The notes under the pieces: model-generated
Databases searched by the model: none
What the model saw: only the letters and a program-made list of their open reading frames with translations
What the model was told of the DNA's origin: nothing
Position numbers and translations under genes: made by a program
NCBI GenBank assembly: GCA_963556255.1
Contig: OY744605.1
Coordinates: 43,044,335-43,108,334, forward strand
DNA from: Allolobophora icterica
Taxonomy: Eukaryota > Annelida > Clitellata > Crassiclitellata > Lumbricidae
Length of the DNA stretch: 64,000 bases
Reading direction: 5' to 3'
In this document: positions 50,201 to 61,158 of the stretch, one piece after another
Layout: each line of letters opens with the position of its first letter
Position numbering within the stretch: the first letter of the stretch is position 1

Positions 50201-53200
50201 CTTTCTGCATATAGAATGAATAGGTATGGTGATAGTATACATCCCTGTCTGACCCCTTTCTTTATTCGAAAACTTGCCGTGTCGCCATGTTCTGTCCTGA
50301 CCACCGCCACCTGATGTACTAAACTTAAAAGCAGTTTTTCTGCAAAGCAATCTATGATCAATATGAATGCAAAATATGCATATGAACAACTAAGAACATT
50401 ATCAAGCAATTGGTCTTGCAGCGCTTAGCGTTAGTAATCAGTGGCAAGCAGTACCTCCTGTACTAATAAAAACCTTCATCTGAAGACAGCCAGGTTGTAC
50501 TAGAAATGCCATCTGCTTCCAATTACCATACATTCATTATGAGAAACCAGGCACTAAGGTATCTCAGATTTCAAAACCAGTTAATATACTGAATCCAAGG
50601 AGATTGAAGTCAGGTCACAAAGTTAAGACACTTGGTTATTTTAAAACAATAATAAGCTGTGAACTGGAACAACGTCTAGTAGATGGAGGAGATTGTTTCA
50701 TAGTGAAACTCCAACAGACATTGATACGACTAATGCATTATCAATTGTTAACATCACAATAACTGCCAGCTTAATATTCATTCCATTATGAGTGACTACC
50801 CTTTTAACGATTACATGTATTTCATTCAGTGCTAACTAGGTCTGAGCATAACCTGGGGCAGCACTCTGTTGCCACATACAGCCGTAAAAGAGAAATCATT
50901 GTCATTATTATGTATTTATTAAGTGCCACTATCTAATGACCAAGCATCAATTGATGGCACTGGGCAGTTGTGAGCAAATGGCTTGCTTAAGGAGGTTCCT
51001 ACACATTAACATCTCAGATGATGTTCAAACCCATACTTCCCATATTACATGGACAACGCTTTAAACGTTTCGTTACTGTGTCTCCAAAGTTTACCAAGAC
51101 ACCTTGCAAATGAGTCTGAACAACATTGTTATATAGTATAAAATGTTGAAAACAGATTCGTCATATAATTGTGTTAGAACACATATACTACAGCACACAT
51201 AAGACATCGTTAAACACTCAGTACACTATGCAGACAATATCCTTTAATAGGTTTTGTTCCAGAACATTGTATGGTAAGGTAAGATCGATGTACATAGAAA
51301 TCGACGTAGATCAAATAATATGAGAAATATTCTTGGCAATAGCTTTCAGGATCCCAAGGTGACAGGAAGCAACACAGCATTCCACAACAGTTAAGTTTGA
51401 TAAAATGATAAGCCACGGACAATACCTTTCTGTTGGTAAGTGCAGTTGAATGATGGATAACTTGACAGACTTGAACGGTTGTACTTGATGTAAACTTGAT
51501 TGTAGTCAGACTCAATCAGTTTGGGGGGTTTCTTTTTCCATGAATAGCGACCAATCAATCGAAGTTCATCAGCCACACCACCATTGTAAAGTTCTAGAAA
51601 GCCACCATCGCTGCTCGAAAAATTGAAACTCGTAAACCGGATCTGAATCGTGCCATTTGGAACACTCACCAGGAACTCGCAACCCAGCCCATATGAAGGA
51701 CCCATTGGGTAGCTTATAATTCCATACCGATCCGAATGGGTTATCTGGCAACCTAGAAAATTTACAAAAGCTTCAATTTAGAAACACAGATTCTTGGCAA
51801 TAGCACATGCATCTATTTGTAAAGTGTAAAGGCACTGGTAACTTGCTGTTACTATTTATACTGACAAACAGCACATACATTTGATATTCAATGATAATTA
51901 AATATAATCTTATAGCGCAACACAAAAATAAGTACATCAACATAAAGTATAGCATCAACATAAAGTATAGCTGGCGAGGAACTGACCTAGTGAGCAATTG
52001 TCATAGAAAGCAAGTGACCTAGTGAGTAATTAACCTAGCAAGTAAATGACCTAGTGAGCAACGGTTGTCAAGAAATTGTCTAGCAAGCAACTGTTTGTGA
52101 GCAATTGATTGTATATGATCCTGTTCCCCTACATTATGAAAAACTTTCTGACAGCAGGGTCCTGAAGAGGCCCAAAATGACTCAATAAATATTCTAACAC
52201 CTCAACAAAATGATCATTCATCCAACATTTATACGAACATTTATCATATTCTATATAAAGACATCTACTGAACGATCCTAAATTCAACAGCAATATTCTA
52301 TATGTTATTTCTCAGATATTTTATTATTCTTTCCTTTCTGCTAGTGTTCAATCTTTTTAACTTGTCCACGGTTGCGGCGTGTCAACCAGTATATGATGAA
52401 TAATAAAAACGAATATGATGGACAATAAGTTGCATGTTGCAGCTGTCAAAATTTATGTCTTTTATGACTTTTACTATTACTAATACATCTTAAAAAACAA
52501 TAAAAGAGTCACATAACTGGGTTAAAATCTACAAATATGTCTGCAGATACAAAAAAGCAACAAACTGTACATCATATCAGCCATAAGAAGTAGCCATTAC
52601 TCTCCTTTAAACAATAAAGAATCACACAAAAGAATTACTAACCACAGTCTTTTTCATCCCTTCCATCAAAACAGTCTGCAATATGGTTGCAGCGGCTGGC
52701 ATCTGCAAAGCAGTGGCGCTTCTGATAGATGCTATCGACACAGCAGAAGCCACCACGGCCACAGCTGTAATCCAGCGGTGTAGCCACAGTCGTAGAAATG
52801 GCCTTCTCTAAACAGAGCCAAATTAAATGTCATGAACTAGCTGCACTAACTAAATTTAAATTTAAATTTATGTGGCATTCAGCACTCTGAAGGCTTGAAA
52901 AATGAGAGATAATATTTACTTTTGTCTTTTCCTTGAAGGTAGGTCCAGGCTTAAGACCCTAAAGTACTCCATAACTTAGGAATATATTACAAAGTCATTA
53001 TGTCAGATGTGATCATTTGCGTCAGATGTGATCATGGTCCATGGCTCAATGACTGAAAGCTTGCCTTGCAACAAGGATTGTGCATGATTATGCTTCGACA
53101 TGACGAAATCACACCAAACGGTCAGAATCCAAGTAAAAACTTGCAAGATTAAAAGGCCCTGTTGTTGAATTTCTTACATGACTTAAAGCAAAAAATCCTT

Positions 53201-56200
53201 CACACCTGGGACCACACTTCTAAATAGCTTCTATACAGCCCATTAGTAAAACAGTTTCACAGGTAACAGAAAAAGTCTGTGCATAAAGGTGGATGCCCAT
53301 GCGCAATACAGCATTCTGTGTAAAATAATCATCATGCTTCTTTGGGTGGGAATTTTTTGGTTAGTACCCAGGACTCTATTCCCAATGACAACCCTCCTGT
53401 TTGGATCCTTATTCATCATTAAATATATTGCATTCATTAAGTTACAACATCAGTGGAAGCCATCTCACAAGGGAGTTATATAATCCAGTGCTCGAAATGG
53501 ACCAGAACGCACCGGAACGCCGTTCTGGTTCATCAAATGCATCCGTATTATCGTTCCCTTTCGTCCAGATGAAATTAACGTTTTTATTGTCCTCTGAAAT
53601 GTGAATGCTCCCATATCTTTGACTAGCGTTCCGTTTCGTAAAATTTTCCATTTCGAGCACTGATATAATCCTACATTAAGTCAATATAAAATATCCTACC
53701 AGCATCAGAACAGATTTCATCTGAGTCGTCTTCACATTCTGAAGCATTATTGCATTGCCATGATTTAGGAATGCATTTACCATTCCTACATCGAAACTCA
53801 CTACCACGTGTACAAGGTTCTTCTGATGGTATACGTCCTGTTTAACAGTAACAAGACCAGATATATCCATTGTCAGTTACTTAACAACTACGAAGTTCTA
53901 CCACGGCAGTCAATAGATATTTTGTACATAAATATTTTTATTGTAAGGTTCATGGCCTACAGAAAAGTTGTCAATGTTGAACTAGAAGTAAACAACGTGA
54001 AAATATATAAAACCTAAACTAAATTATAACACATGTTACAGCAAGAAAATCATGAAACATAGTAAGCAAAGTATCAAGAAATAATAATCAATCGCTAGAT
54101 TCAATATCAAACTTCACATCCATTTAACATAACTATCTCTAACAAAGTAATAAAAACTCAATAAAAACTGAAATTATTATTATTGCTGATCAAGCTTAAA
54201 ATTATAACAATTCATTATATTAATCTTGAGTAATGTTGCTACTTTAACTGACGATACTTACCAACAGTGTACATCAGCTTAAACCCAAGGCCAAAGATAC
54301 CCGCTCGCCTATAGAGTATCTTCACCTGCTCCGTGTTTGCATGATATGATATGGCAACTCCATTTGTATAGACACCACACAGGCGTTGGCAGTTCTCTGG
54401 CCCAATTAGTATGTAAGAATCCAGGCAGTTTGATGGATCCCTGTCTGGCACATCGAGGTACTCAAAACTAAAAAATGTAAGTGGACAATTTCTCTGTTTG
54501 AGCTAGTAACCAAAAACAAACAGCTCCTCAAACAGGAACTGAATTTAATACTCTGATTTTATATGAATGAAACGCATACCAGCAGAAAACCTAATGAGAA
54601 TGTCACTTATGACTCATGAGTAAGTAAAACATATCCTGAAATTCTTCATGTGCCCAAAACTTAATATGGAATTACAAGCTTATTCCAAAAACTAAAAAGG
54701 TGTTTAAAATAAAATATAACCATTGGTTTGATTAGCCAATAACAAAAAGCAAGAAGTATATATATATATAATAGTTGTCAAAGAAGCAGTTAGACAGTGA
54801 AAGCAGAAATGTACATACTGTTTCATACAGTTTTACGCAACATTGAGAAGTTATCACACAGCTGCTATAAAGTGTTTAGCACTTTAACGACAAGCACGCA
54901 CTAAAATGTATGAAAAACTAATCCCTCTCGTTGTTGAAGGATGAAACAATTATAATATTGCAGAAGCATTCATTTCATATAATCCACATACTGTACACAC
55001 ATATAAACTTAGCAAAAAAATCAGCAAAGTACAAGAGTTCAGACACTAAAAAATTAGAATTTGTTTCTATTTGGCCTGCCATTTTAAATAGTTCTAATTA
55101 AATCAGTGCATCTATATTGAAGCTAACTTTAAATTTTGAAATTCAATCTAAGATAAAGCTGCAAGACTCAGTTGGACACGAGTTCGGGCCTAAGATCTTG
55201 ATCGGTTCCGTCAAGAGGATTGCAATCATGGAATCTGGTTTCACTTAAAATCAGTGCCTCCGATATGTTTCTCTCGAGGTTCCACACCATAAATTTGCAA
55301 TTTCATTTATAAATACCTTCAATTAAAAGGTGGTGCTCGATAGTGTAGTGGTTAGCATGCTGAACTGTCAATTGAGAGGTCAGGGGGTTCAAATTCCTGC
55401 CCGTGCAGAAATTTGGTTCGAGATTTCTGCTCCACATGTGCCCCCTAGCCAAGTCAGTTATAATGAATACACTGACCGCACACTGTCAGTGGGAAGATGA
55501 GATGGTGAGGGAGAGGACTTGCCACCCGCCCTCATGTGCGGAGGATAAGAAAATGAAGTCACTAACAATTCATACTCATGGCTACCTTAGGGCTAGCTTA
55601 AGGGACTGCTCTTCTTCTTCTTACAATTAAAAGACTTCTTTGTGTTACAGTAAGGATGCTACAGAAGTTTCTAGAATTGATCAGGTATGGCAGATTTGAT
55701 GATCACCTCAATGTGATCACTTCTCCCTTGTGTGCTGTAATGACCCATTGTTCACAGCTGGACATACATGACACTGGACCACTTTGGATCCATCTCTGAT
55801 CAGATACTTGATACGAGGCACAGGTGTTTGATGCTGAACAGAAACATTGAAAAGGCAATCAGAGACAGACATCAGAAACATTACGACCCTGTGGGGCGTG
55901 GTGGCTCAGTGGTAAGTTCGGCACCTTGTGACCTGAGGGTTGCAGGTTCGAATCCCACTCTAGCCACTGCGTACGGACCTTGGGCAAGTCCTTCACTCGC
56001 GATTGCTCGCGGCGCTTCGGCGTGAAAACTCCGACACAGTATCAAATGCTGTAGTCGGGAGCACCTCTGAGTAGACTTGAGGAGGCGCTATAGAAATATC
56101 CGAAATAAATAAATAATAATGAAATGACCAACAGATAAGTGGCAGTAAACATCTGAAAATACTTGCACATACGAATCATTGTAAAACAGATCTACAACAA

Positions 56201-56654
56201 CAGTTCTAAATAGTCAGCATGCAATATATGTTGCTATTCAACAGGGAACTGACTACCCATGTCTCAGATTTACATTTCTATATGACTTTGCACAAATTAA
56301 AACTTTTTATAATAATAATACTGCAAGCTGCACATGGCTACTAAATGAAGCATCTCATAAGTCATATAAAACAAGCCTTGTAATTTCGCCTTGAACCAGT
56401 ACTACACACATTCATATCACTTGGAAAAAGTTTGCATGAACCATGCCCATTTCCTAAACGGTTTGAACAAAATATTATGCGCTACATTCAAAATTTCCTT
56501 ATGATGGCATATATGCAGGACACATGAATTCTAAGTGAAAAGTATATCTACCAAGTAGTTCACTGCAGTCTTTTGTATCACCAGCACAGCTCAGAGGTAG
56601 TAGAAACAACACTGAAACGACATAATCAAAAGTAATACACCTGTCCCTGTGCAT
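43501..56654 (-). CDS. LRP3/LRP12-like receptor with CUB and LDL-receptor class A domains
   Basis: A type I membrane receptor. Exons in transcript order (high to low coordinate): 56654-56552 (signal peptide, tentative), an unlocated exon, 54467-54262, 53837-53700, 52807-52643, 51752-51426, 49071-48955, 45830-45717, 45185-45060, 44213-43501. The last eight exons join in phase for 634 residues plus stop; all their internal junctions are phase 1, so domains are exon-encoded modules. Domain order is CUB1, LDLa1, LDLa2, CUB2, LDLa3-5, membrane span and a 200-residue cytoplasmic tail, the arrangement of vertebrate LRP3 and LRP12 (LRP10 has one LDLa between its CUBs). These are endocytic or adaptor-binding receptors with poorly known ligands. 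Assignment to LRP3 against LRP12 is not possible, as the single invertebrate gene may predate their split. The exon carrying the first half of CUB1, between 56552 and 54467, was not found. Confidence 0.92.
45060..49071 (-). CDS. LRP-like LDLa modules 3-5
   Basis: Three exons (49071-48955, 45830-45717, 45185-45060), each one LDL-receptor class A repeat of about 40 residues with six Cys and an acidic calcium cage: [49 protein letters not shown]. In the first, the acceptor TTAG at 49075-49072 was preferred over an internal AG because it supplies the first Cys ([10 protein letters not shown]). Confidence 0.92.
45966..46682. mobile_element. hAT-like element, CAGTCTTGTT family, 8-bp duplication
   Basis: The left end is CAGTCTTGTTATCAAGACC and the right end GGACAACAAGACTG. 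The exact duplication CTGATCAC is at 45958-45965 and 46683-46690. Both end regions are minisatellites of AACCTCAAGACCAAGACCAA units (about 45975-46125 and 46525-46620). The middle 0.4 kb is unique and non-coding. Lysine/Thr or Leu/Val repeat frames here are artefacts. Confidence 0.9.
46831..47256. repeat. 25-bp satellite, 17 copies
   Basis: The unit is GAATAAGATAAGCTTAGCAGCAGCT; I show it as GAATAAGATAAGCTTAGCAG plus CAGCT. Copies are nearly identical, each with AAGCTT and CAGCTG palindromes, and the array ends in AGCAGCTGCTGCTGCT, itself palindromic. Located in the intron between LRP LDLa3 and LDLa4. Confidence 0.97.
47345..47640. repeat. CATA-rich degenerate tetranucleotide region
   Basis: Many ACATACAT units with interruptions. 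Confidence 0.9.
49322..50330 (-). pseudogene. RTE-like non-LTR retrotransposon, 3' part of reverse transcriptase
   Basis: The - strand frame (open 50409-49651) reads [39 protein letters not shown] (YADD catalytic box), [41 protein letters not shown] and [11 protein letters not shown]. After a frameshift near 49655 it continues [29 protein letters not shown] and [13 protein letters not shown]. This is the C-terminal half of the endonuclease/reverse-transcriptase type often mis-annotated as 'craniofacial development protein 2'-like. 5'-truncated, as is usual for such insertions. The RTE clade label is from memory. Confidence 0.85.
51426..51752 (-). CDS. LRP-like CUB domain 2
   Basis: One 327-bp exon encodes a whole CUB domain: [15 protein letters not shown], then [37 protein letters not shown] and [13 protein letters not shown]-glycosylation sequons (NGT, NFS, NRS, NCT) are visible. 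CUB domains mediate protein-protein binding outside the cell. Confidence 0.92.
52643..53837 (-). CDS. LRP-like LDLa modules 1-2
   Basis: Exon 53837-53700 gives [20 protein letters not shown] and then [15 protein letters not shown], a textbook LDLa repeat. Exon 52807-52643 gives a more divergent module with [17 protein letters not shown] at its end and extra Cys (GFCCVD) before it. The intron between them is interrupted by the hAT-like element at 53486-53662. Confidence 0.92.
53486..53662. mobile_element. hAT-like MITE, CAGTGCTCGAAATGG ends, 8-bp duplication
   Basis: Ends are CAGTGCTCGAAATGG and CCATTTCGAGCACTG, a perfect 15-bp inverted repeat. The exact duplication ATATAATC is at 53478-53485 and 53663-53670. 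Internal GGAACGCCGTTCTGG adds a second palindrome. 177 bp, non-coding. Confidence 0.93.
54262..54467 (-). CDS. LRP-like CUB domain 1, second half
   Basis: The frame reads [20 protein letters not shown], then [20 protein letters not shown] and [14 protein letters not shown], the 'F.y.d........C..D.l.i' to 'F...f...f' end of a CUB domain. The acceptor is TTTTTTAG. It starts one base into a codon, so the preceding unlocated exon must end in phase 2. Confidence 0.88.
55330..55625 (+). mobile_element. tRNA-derived SINE
   Basis: GATAGTGTAGTGGTTAGCATG (box A region, about 55338-55358) and GGGTTCAAATTCC (box B, about 55385-55397) are followed by about 200 bp of body and a CTTCTTCTTCTT tail. It lies in the intron where the missing CUB1 exon is expected. 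Confidence 0.75.
55893..56125 (+). mobile_element. tRNA-derived SINE with AATAAATAA tail
   Basis: GTGGTGGCTCAGTGGTAAG (box A) and AGGTTCGAATCCC (box B) are followed by GGCAAGTCCTTCACTCG and a 3' end GAGGCGCTATAGAAATATCC then AAATAAATAAATAA. The head matches the copy at 21778, and the tail resembles SINE-tail fragments near 10665-10715 and 29195-29225. Confidence 0.85.
56552..56654 (-). CDS. Tentative first coding exon of the LRP-like gene (signal peptide)
   Basis: ATG at 56654-56652 starts [20 protein letters not shown] and [14 protein letters not shown], a plausible signal peptide with a hydrophobic core and cleavage near Ala-Gly. It then meets a GTAGAT donor in phase 1. It lies in the right place and strand. 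Without the next exon, its link to CUB1 is unproven. Confidence 0.55.
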
Positions 56655-57567
56655 CTTTAAATTATCTGAAAGCTAACAGTGAAGTCTAGCACTCTAGCTT
56701 ATAAAAAAGTATTAAGTCATCTTAACAAACTCAGTTCTTTTAAATGAGTTGTTCAACTGCATATAAATGAAACATTCTGCCAATTTGTGATTTTTCACTT
56801 GCCAATGTGAGCTCTCCTCTGCTTGCCCAATCTCCTGAATTATTTCTCTTTGTAACAAAAACCTAACTATTTCAAATTATCCTATCCTGCTTTGCCCCAG
56901 CACCATCTTGCAGCCACCCTAATCACCTTTGCCATGCTTAGCACAAAGCCGTTTCCTTGGGATGATGTCTGGAATTTGACCTGGCACTCAAAGTGACAAC
57001 ACAACCTGGTTTTCACACCTGATTTGAGACAGCACCAGTGAATAAGCTGGTCTCACTAACACAGCTTTTCTTTGGTATTGATAAATCATGGCGATTTACA
57101 TTACATAACTCTCTTTCTCATATATATTTACCTAATAACTTAAATCAATTTTTAGGTCCTATGTTACAAAGGCATACATTTCTAACACTCACATATCAAT
57201 CCTATATGAGGTAAACAGGACTGCTGCTTTGTGTGACAATTATGTTTCCTCTGTGTGTTGGATAGTCTTTCATTCACGACACACTCTGAGAACTCTTCAG
57301 TGCTAGATCTGGATGCCATAGACTGCAGATAACGGAAATCTAATGATAAAAACAATGAAAACAAACAAATGACAAAAAACAACTGAAACAAATGCCAAAG
57401 TTCAACGTTTAGCTTCCCAGGCTTGCAAGACCCTCAGAAACAAAGATACTTTATAAAAGACAACTTCCATAGCAACATTATACTACACAGAACACAAAAT
57501 TAAAGTGCGAATAACGGGGGCCAACCACTCATCCAAAAGTCACAAACAAATCACGGGAAGCTAAAAC

Positions 57568-58006
57568 GGTATACCTGTAGATGAGGGGCGCGGGTTTTAG
57601 TGCTACCATACCTCGAAATCATGATACCTTAGACCATAAGCATCTAAACGCACCTATTCCCAACTCGCGCTCACGATCCGGCGATTTTCTACAAATTTGT
57701 CAAATTCTATAGAAACCCATGTTGAAAGTCGAATTCGCCATATTTACATAGAACGTATATCATTCAGGGTTCACATTACTTTACGGAAGGACTGAATTGC
57801 GGACTCTGGAATGATATATGTTCTATGTAAATATGGAGAATTCGACTTTCAACGTGGGTTTCTACAGAATTTGAAAAATTTGAAGAAAATCGCCGGATCG
57901 TGAGCGCGAGTTGGGAATAGGTGCGTTTAGATGCTTATGGTCTAAGGTATCATGATTTCAAGGTATGGTAGCACTGAAACCCGCGCCCCTCATCTACAGG
58001 TATACC
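57568..58006. mobile_element. Near-perfect palindromic element with 8-bp duplication
   Basis: The arms of about 190-200 bp begin GGTATACCTGTAGATGAGGG and read inward through CATCTAAACGCACCTATTCC; the right arm is their mirror, ending CATCTACAGGTATACC. The loop is about 50 bp (around 57765-57825). The flanking duplication GCTAAAAC is exact (57560-57567, 58007-58014). No coding capacity. It lies about 0.9 kb upstream of the tentative LRP-like start codon. Confidence 0.92.
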
Positions 58007-58014
58007 GCTAAAAC

Positions 58015-60706
58015 ACAATTAAAAAATTTGGAATTAATAGAACAAATACATCAGCAAAACCACGAATGGATGAACTGAAAAACGAACTAACCCAAACACC
58101 GAAGTAAACACGACCTCAAAGTGGCCTAAACAACAATATCGCAAAAGCGTCGGTCTTTCATCAAGGTTACAGAAGCAAAAAAACTTATGCTTTCGGTAAT
58201 ACACATACATTTATTCTACACCATAACCAGGCTGATGTCTAAAAGTGGTTGGTTCACTACGATGACTCCGCCATTAAGAAATACAGATACAGTAATATAA
58301 AAACATCGGGTATTTTTGTTTCCACCCACATATCTTAGAGACGTTGTAGTGCTTTACCGTTCGTTTTATTTATTGAACATTTAAACGACTCTTTATTTTT
58401 ACTCATGCCGATATAAGCCAACTCACGTTTACTTACAACAATTTAGAAAAACCTAAATTATTTACGGATTATCGAGCAATTGGAGCATATACATATATAT
58501 CCCCAAACACATACAAGGCTGCTTCTTCCTTAAAACCTTTGCTATTTGTGTATGGTTCCTTGAAAGCGTTTGATGTCGGCTACTTCTGCGGTTTCATACG
58601 CGTGTAATGCGAGGAACCAGCGTATATTTCATTATTAAGCGCTTTAATTTGCATGTTAAAGTATATTAGCAGCCTAATTTGCTGGATTTCGAAAAACGCG
58701 ACGCCCCAAAGTATACGGACTGAACAACTATCATGGTCGACAGATTGATAGAATACAATTAAAGAATTAGATTTGGTCATTTGATTTGAATCAATTAAAT
58801 TCTAAAAGAAGAAATTCATATATTTACCTCGAAAGATATTCTCTTGGCATTTAAGTAAGTAAGTAAGTAAGTAAATAATCTTTTATTAGTACAAGACAAA
58901 CGCTCATACTTTACAACAATACATACAATTAATTGAACATACAATTAATTGAACCCTTTCTGAAAGAGCAAATTTCGGCAAAAGAAACCTCGATTTCAAA
59001 CGCTTTCAAGGAACCATATCTCCTATAGGCCTATCTATCAACTTGGCGGATAGAGGCTTTTTGAAGGATCTTGACCCAGGACCGATTTTGACCCTTCGTG
59101 TGCCTATCGATTTTGTCTTGACTAAGCGCCTGTGAAGCTAGTCCCGCGTGAATCTGAGTTTCTTCCGATGTGTTTCTTCCGTACTATGGAAATGCACTAG
59201 AAAACGCTTAAAAGGTCTTCCGTTTTAAAGAAGATTCGTCTTCTATGAGGTAGATCACAAAACGTACCTAATGATTAATACTCAATTTATCAATAACATA
59301 TTTTATTAAAAACCAGCACGCTGATTAGCGTTTATAATCTGAGGTCAGTTCGTGATAATGATCATCTAACACATGAGTTAGTAATGCAATATAAAACCTG
59401 TTCACACGTTTTGGATATTATTACACGGCTTTTGTGCCGCGCGGAGAAATTTGCATCCCTTTACATTACATTACAGTACTCAAATATTTAAGCCATATAC
59501 CTTCCTTAAATATATACACAACTGGATCAATCTTGTTCTTTACGATCGCTCAACTGTCAGTGAAAATTTTGTAATCGCGCAAGATATCAGTTTGTTTCGG
59601 CTATCTTGAATGATCCCCTTCCCGTACAGAGTATCCGACGAAGCCTAGCAACAGTTCTCCCATCAACTTCTAAGTTTTGACAACACATTTAAAACAGAAA
59701 ATCCACCCTGTCTGCGTCTTTGCATCTTCACTGTTGCTTTGCTGCACCTATGGTACTGTCTGTTGAATCCGTGTGTGCGGTAGATTATTAATTAACAGGT
59801 ATTTATACATACACAATTATAAAATCCTTATATATATTTATAACATACACAATTATAAAATCCTTATTGCGATTACCTTGGATGTCCACCAATAATGTAC
59901 AGAATGTGGATGAGAACAGTGTCTTCTACTGTTATGCGAGGGATGACCAGCTGATAAGAGTAATTGTTTTGCAGATTTCTTTTAACTGTTGTCATTCTTG
60001 TTCAGTGTGAGACAGACCAGGAAGTCTGAATTGTCAGTTCTGGATGGACTCCATTGGTTGGCCTATAAGTGATTAAGTTTGTCCAAGAGCGCACCAGTAA
60101 CGTCTTTCCTAGTTATTGAAACGTTATTTCTTTACAGGTGAACTTATTCCTAATGAACTTCAACATCACTTAATGAACTTCAACATTCATAAATACATGC
60201 ATGCATGCATACATTTGTACATATATAAATATGTATATACATAAATAGTTAAATACTGTACATATTGTACATGCTCTATATACATGCATATTGTGTATCA
60301 GCATTTTATAATTACTTGATCTGTCTAAGCATGACAGCACCTTTCATCTGGCATATGGAATGGTGCCATTGATGCACCTGTTGGTACATTACAGATGTGG
60401 TAGGTTAACGGAACTTAAGAAAGTGTCAAGTAGGATTGTTTAGATGCAAAATGCATAAATATGCTAGAAAAACCGAAGATTAAGATTATTTTTGTCTTGA
60501 GCATCAAAGCAGATCCAGCAGCAAGCAAGAAGTACTTTCTTTATTAATTTAACCTGGTCTTAACCTTTTAATGTAACATAATTCACTCGAACTGTTTCAA
60601 ATTTTCATGAGAGTTTTGTAGCCAAGTACACGTGCAGATGTTTATTGGAACTTTATGATGAATTTAAAATAAGAGTGACAGATTAGCACAGTAGAAAGAG
60701 CTAAAG
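58015..60706. other. Intergenic region between the divergent LRP-like and LZTR1 genes
   Basis: No protein-like frame was found. It contains short repeats: (AAGT)n at about 58853-58875; a direct duplication of TACACAATTATAAAATCCTT near 59810-59870; and ATGC/ATGT-type repeats at 60195-60290. Promoters and any non-coding first exons of both genes are expected here but cannot be identified from sequence alone. Confidence 0.5.
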
Positions 60707-61044
60707 CAGAAGTTTTCAAACTGTGGTCCGCAGACCAAGAGGGGTCCACGAATGATATGGCGGGGGTCTGCGAGAGCGTTCTGAAAATATTAATTAATGA
60801 TTAACACTGCATGGTTTTAGCATTGTAACAGAAATTGTAACCGAAACTTATATAGCGCCACTCAGATCAGGGTTGTTTTCAAATTCATACACTACTTATA
60901 AGCAAGCTTGTATTGTGGAAATAGTCTGCCTATTATTTTGTTTAAATTTTAAGTGATAAATTTTACTTTTTAAATGCGCCTGGGTCCGCGAGCTATGCCT
61001 AGAAAAAAATAGGGGTCCCTGGTCAAAAAAGTTTGAAACCTCTG
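60707..61044. mobile_element. hAT-like element with CAGAAGTTTTCAAACT ends, 8-bp duplication
   Basis: Ends are CAGAAGTTTTCAAACTGTGG and AAAAGTTTGAAACCTCTG. The exact duplication AGCTAAAG is at 60699-60706 and 61045-61052. Internal GGTCCGCAGACC is palindromic. It ends about 95 bp before the acceptor of the first LZTR1 coding exon. Confidence 0.92.
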
Positions 61045-61158
61045 AGCTAAAGAACTTGGCAGTTGTCAGAATTACTATTATTAACCATTTGTATATTAGT
61101 AATTGCTTAGGTTAAATGAAGAAGGTGATTGTTTTACAGATAATTCATCTTCTCTAAG

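Noticed and set aside
55160..55310. - strand frame [20 protein letters not shown] as the missing CUB1 exon
   Set aside because: The C..W.L pattern is suggestive, but no donor in the required phase follows and the piece abuts a SINE.
56395..56455. - strand frame with several Cys ([16 protein letters not shown]) as the missing CUB1 exon
   Set aside because: The acceptor and phase fit, but there is no CUB pattern and a stop precedes any donor.
57182..57391. - strand frame with a hydrophobic N-terminus (MFQLFFVICLFSLFLSLD)
   Set aside because: A signal-peptide-like start and a possible GTGAGT donor at its end exist, but the following residues show no CUB similarity and the frame lies upstream of the better-placed ATG at 56654. 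It could be a 5' UTR or alternative first exon; too weak to call.
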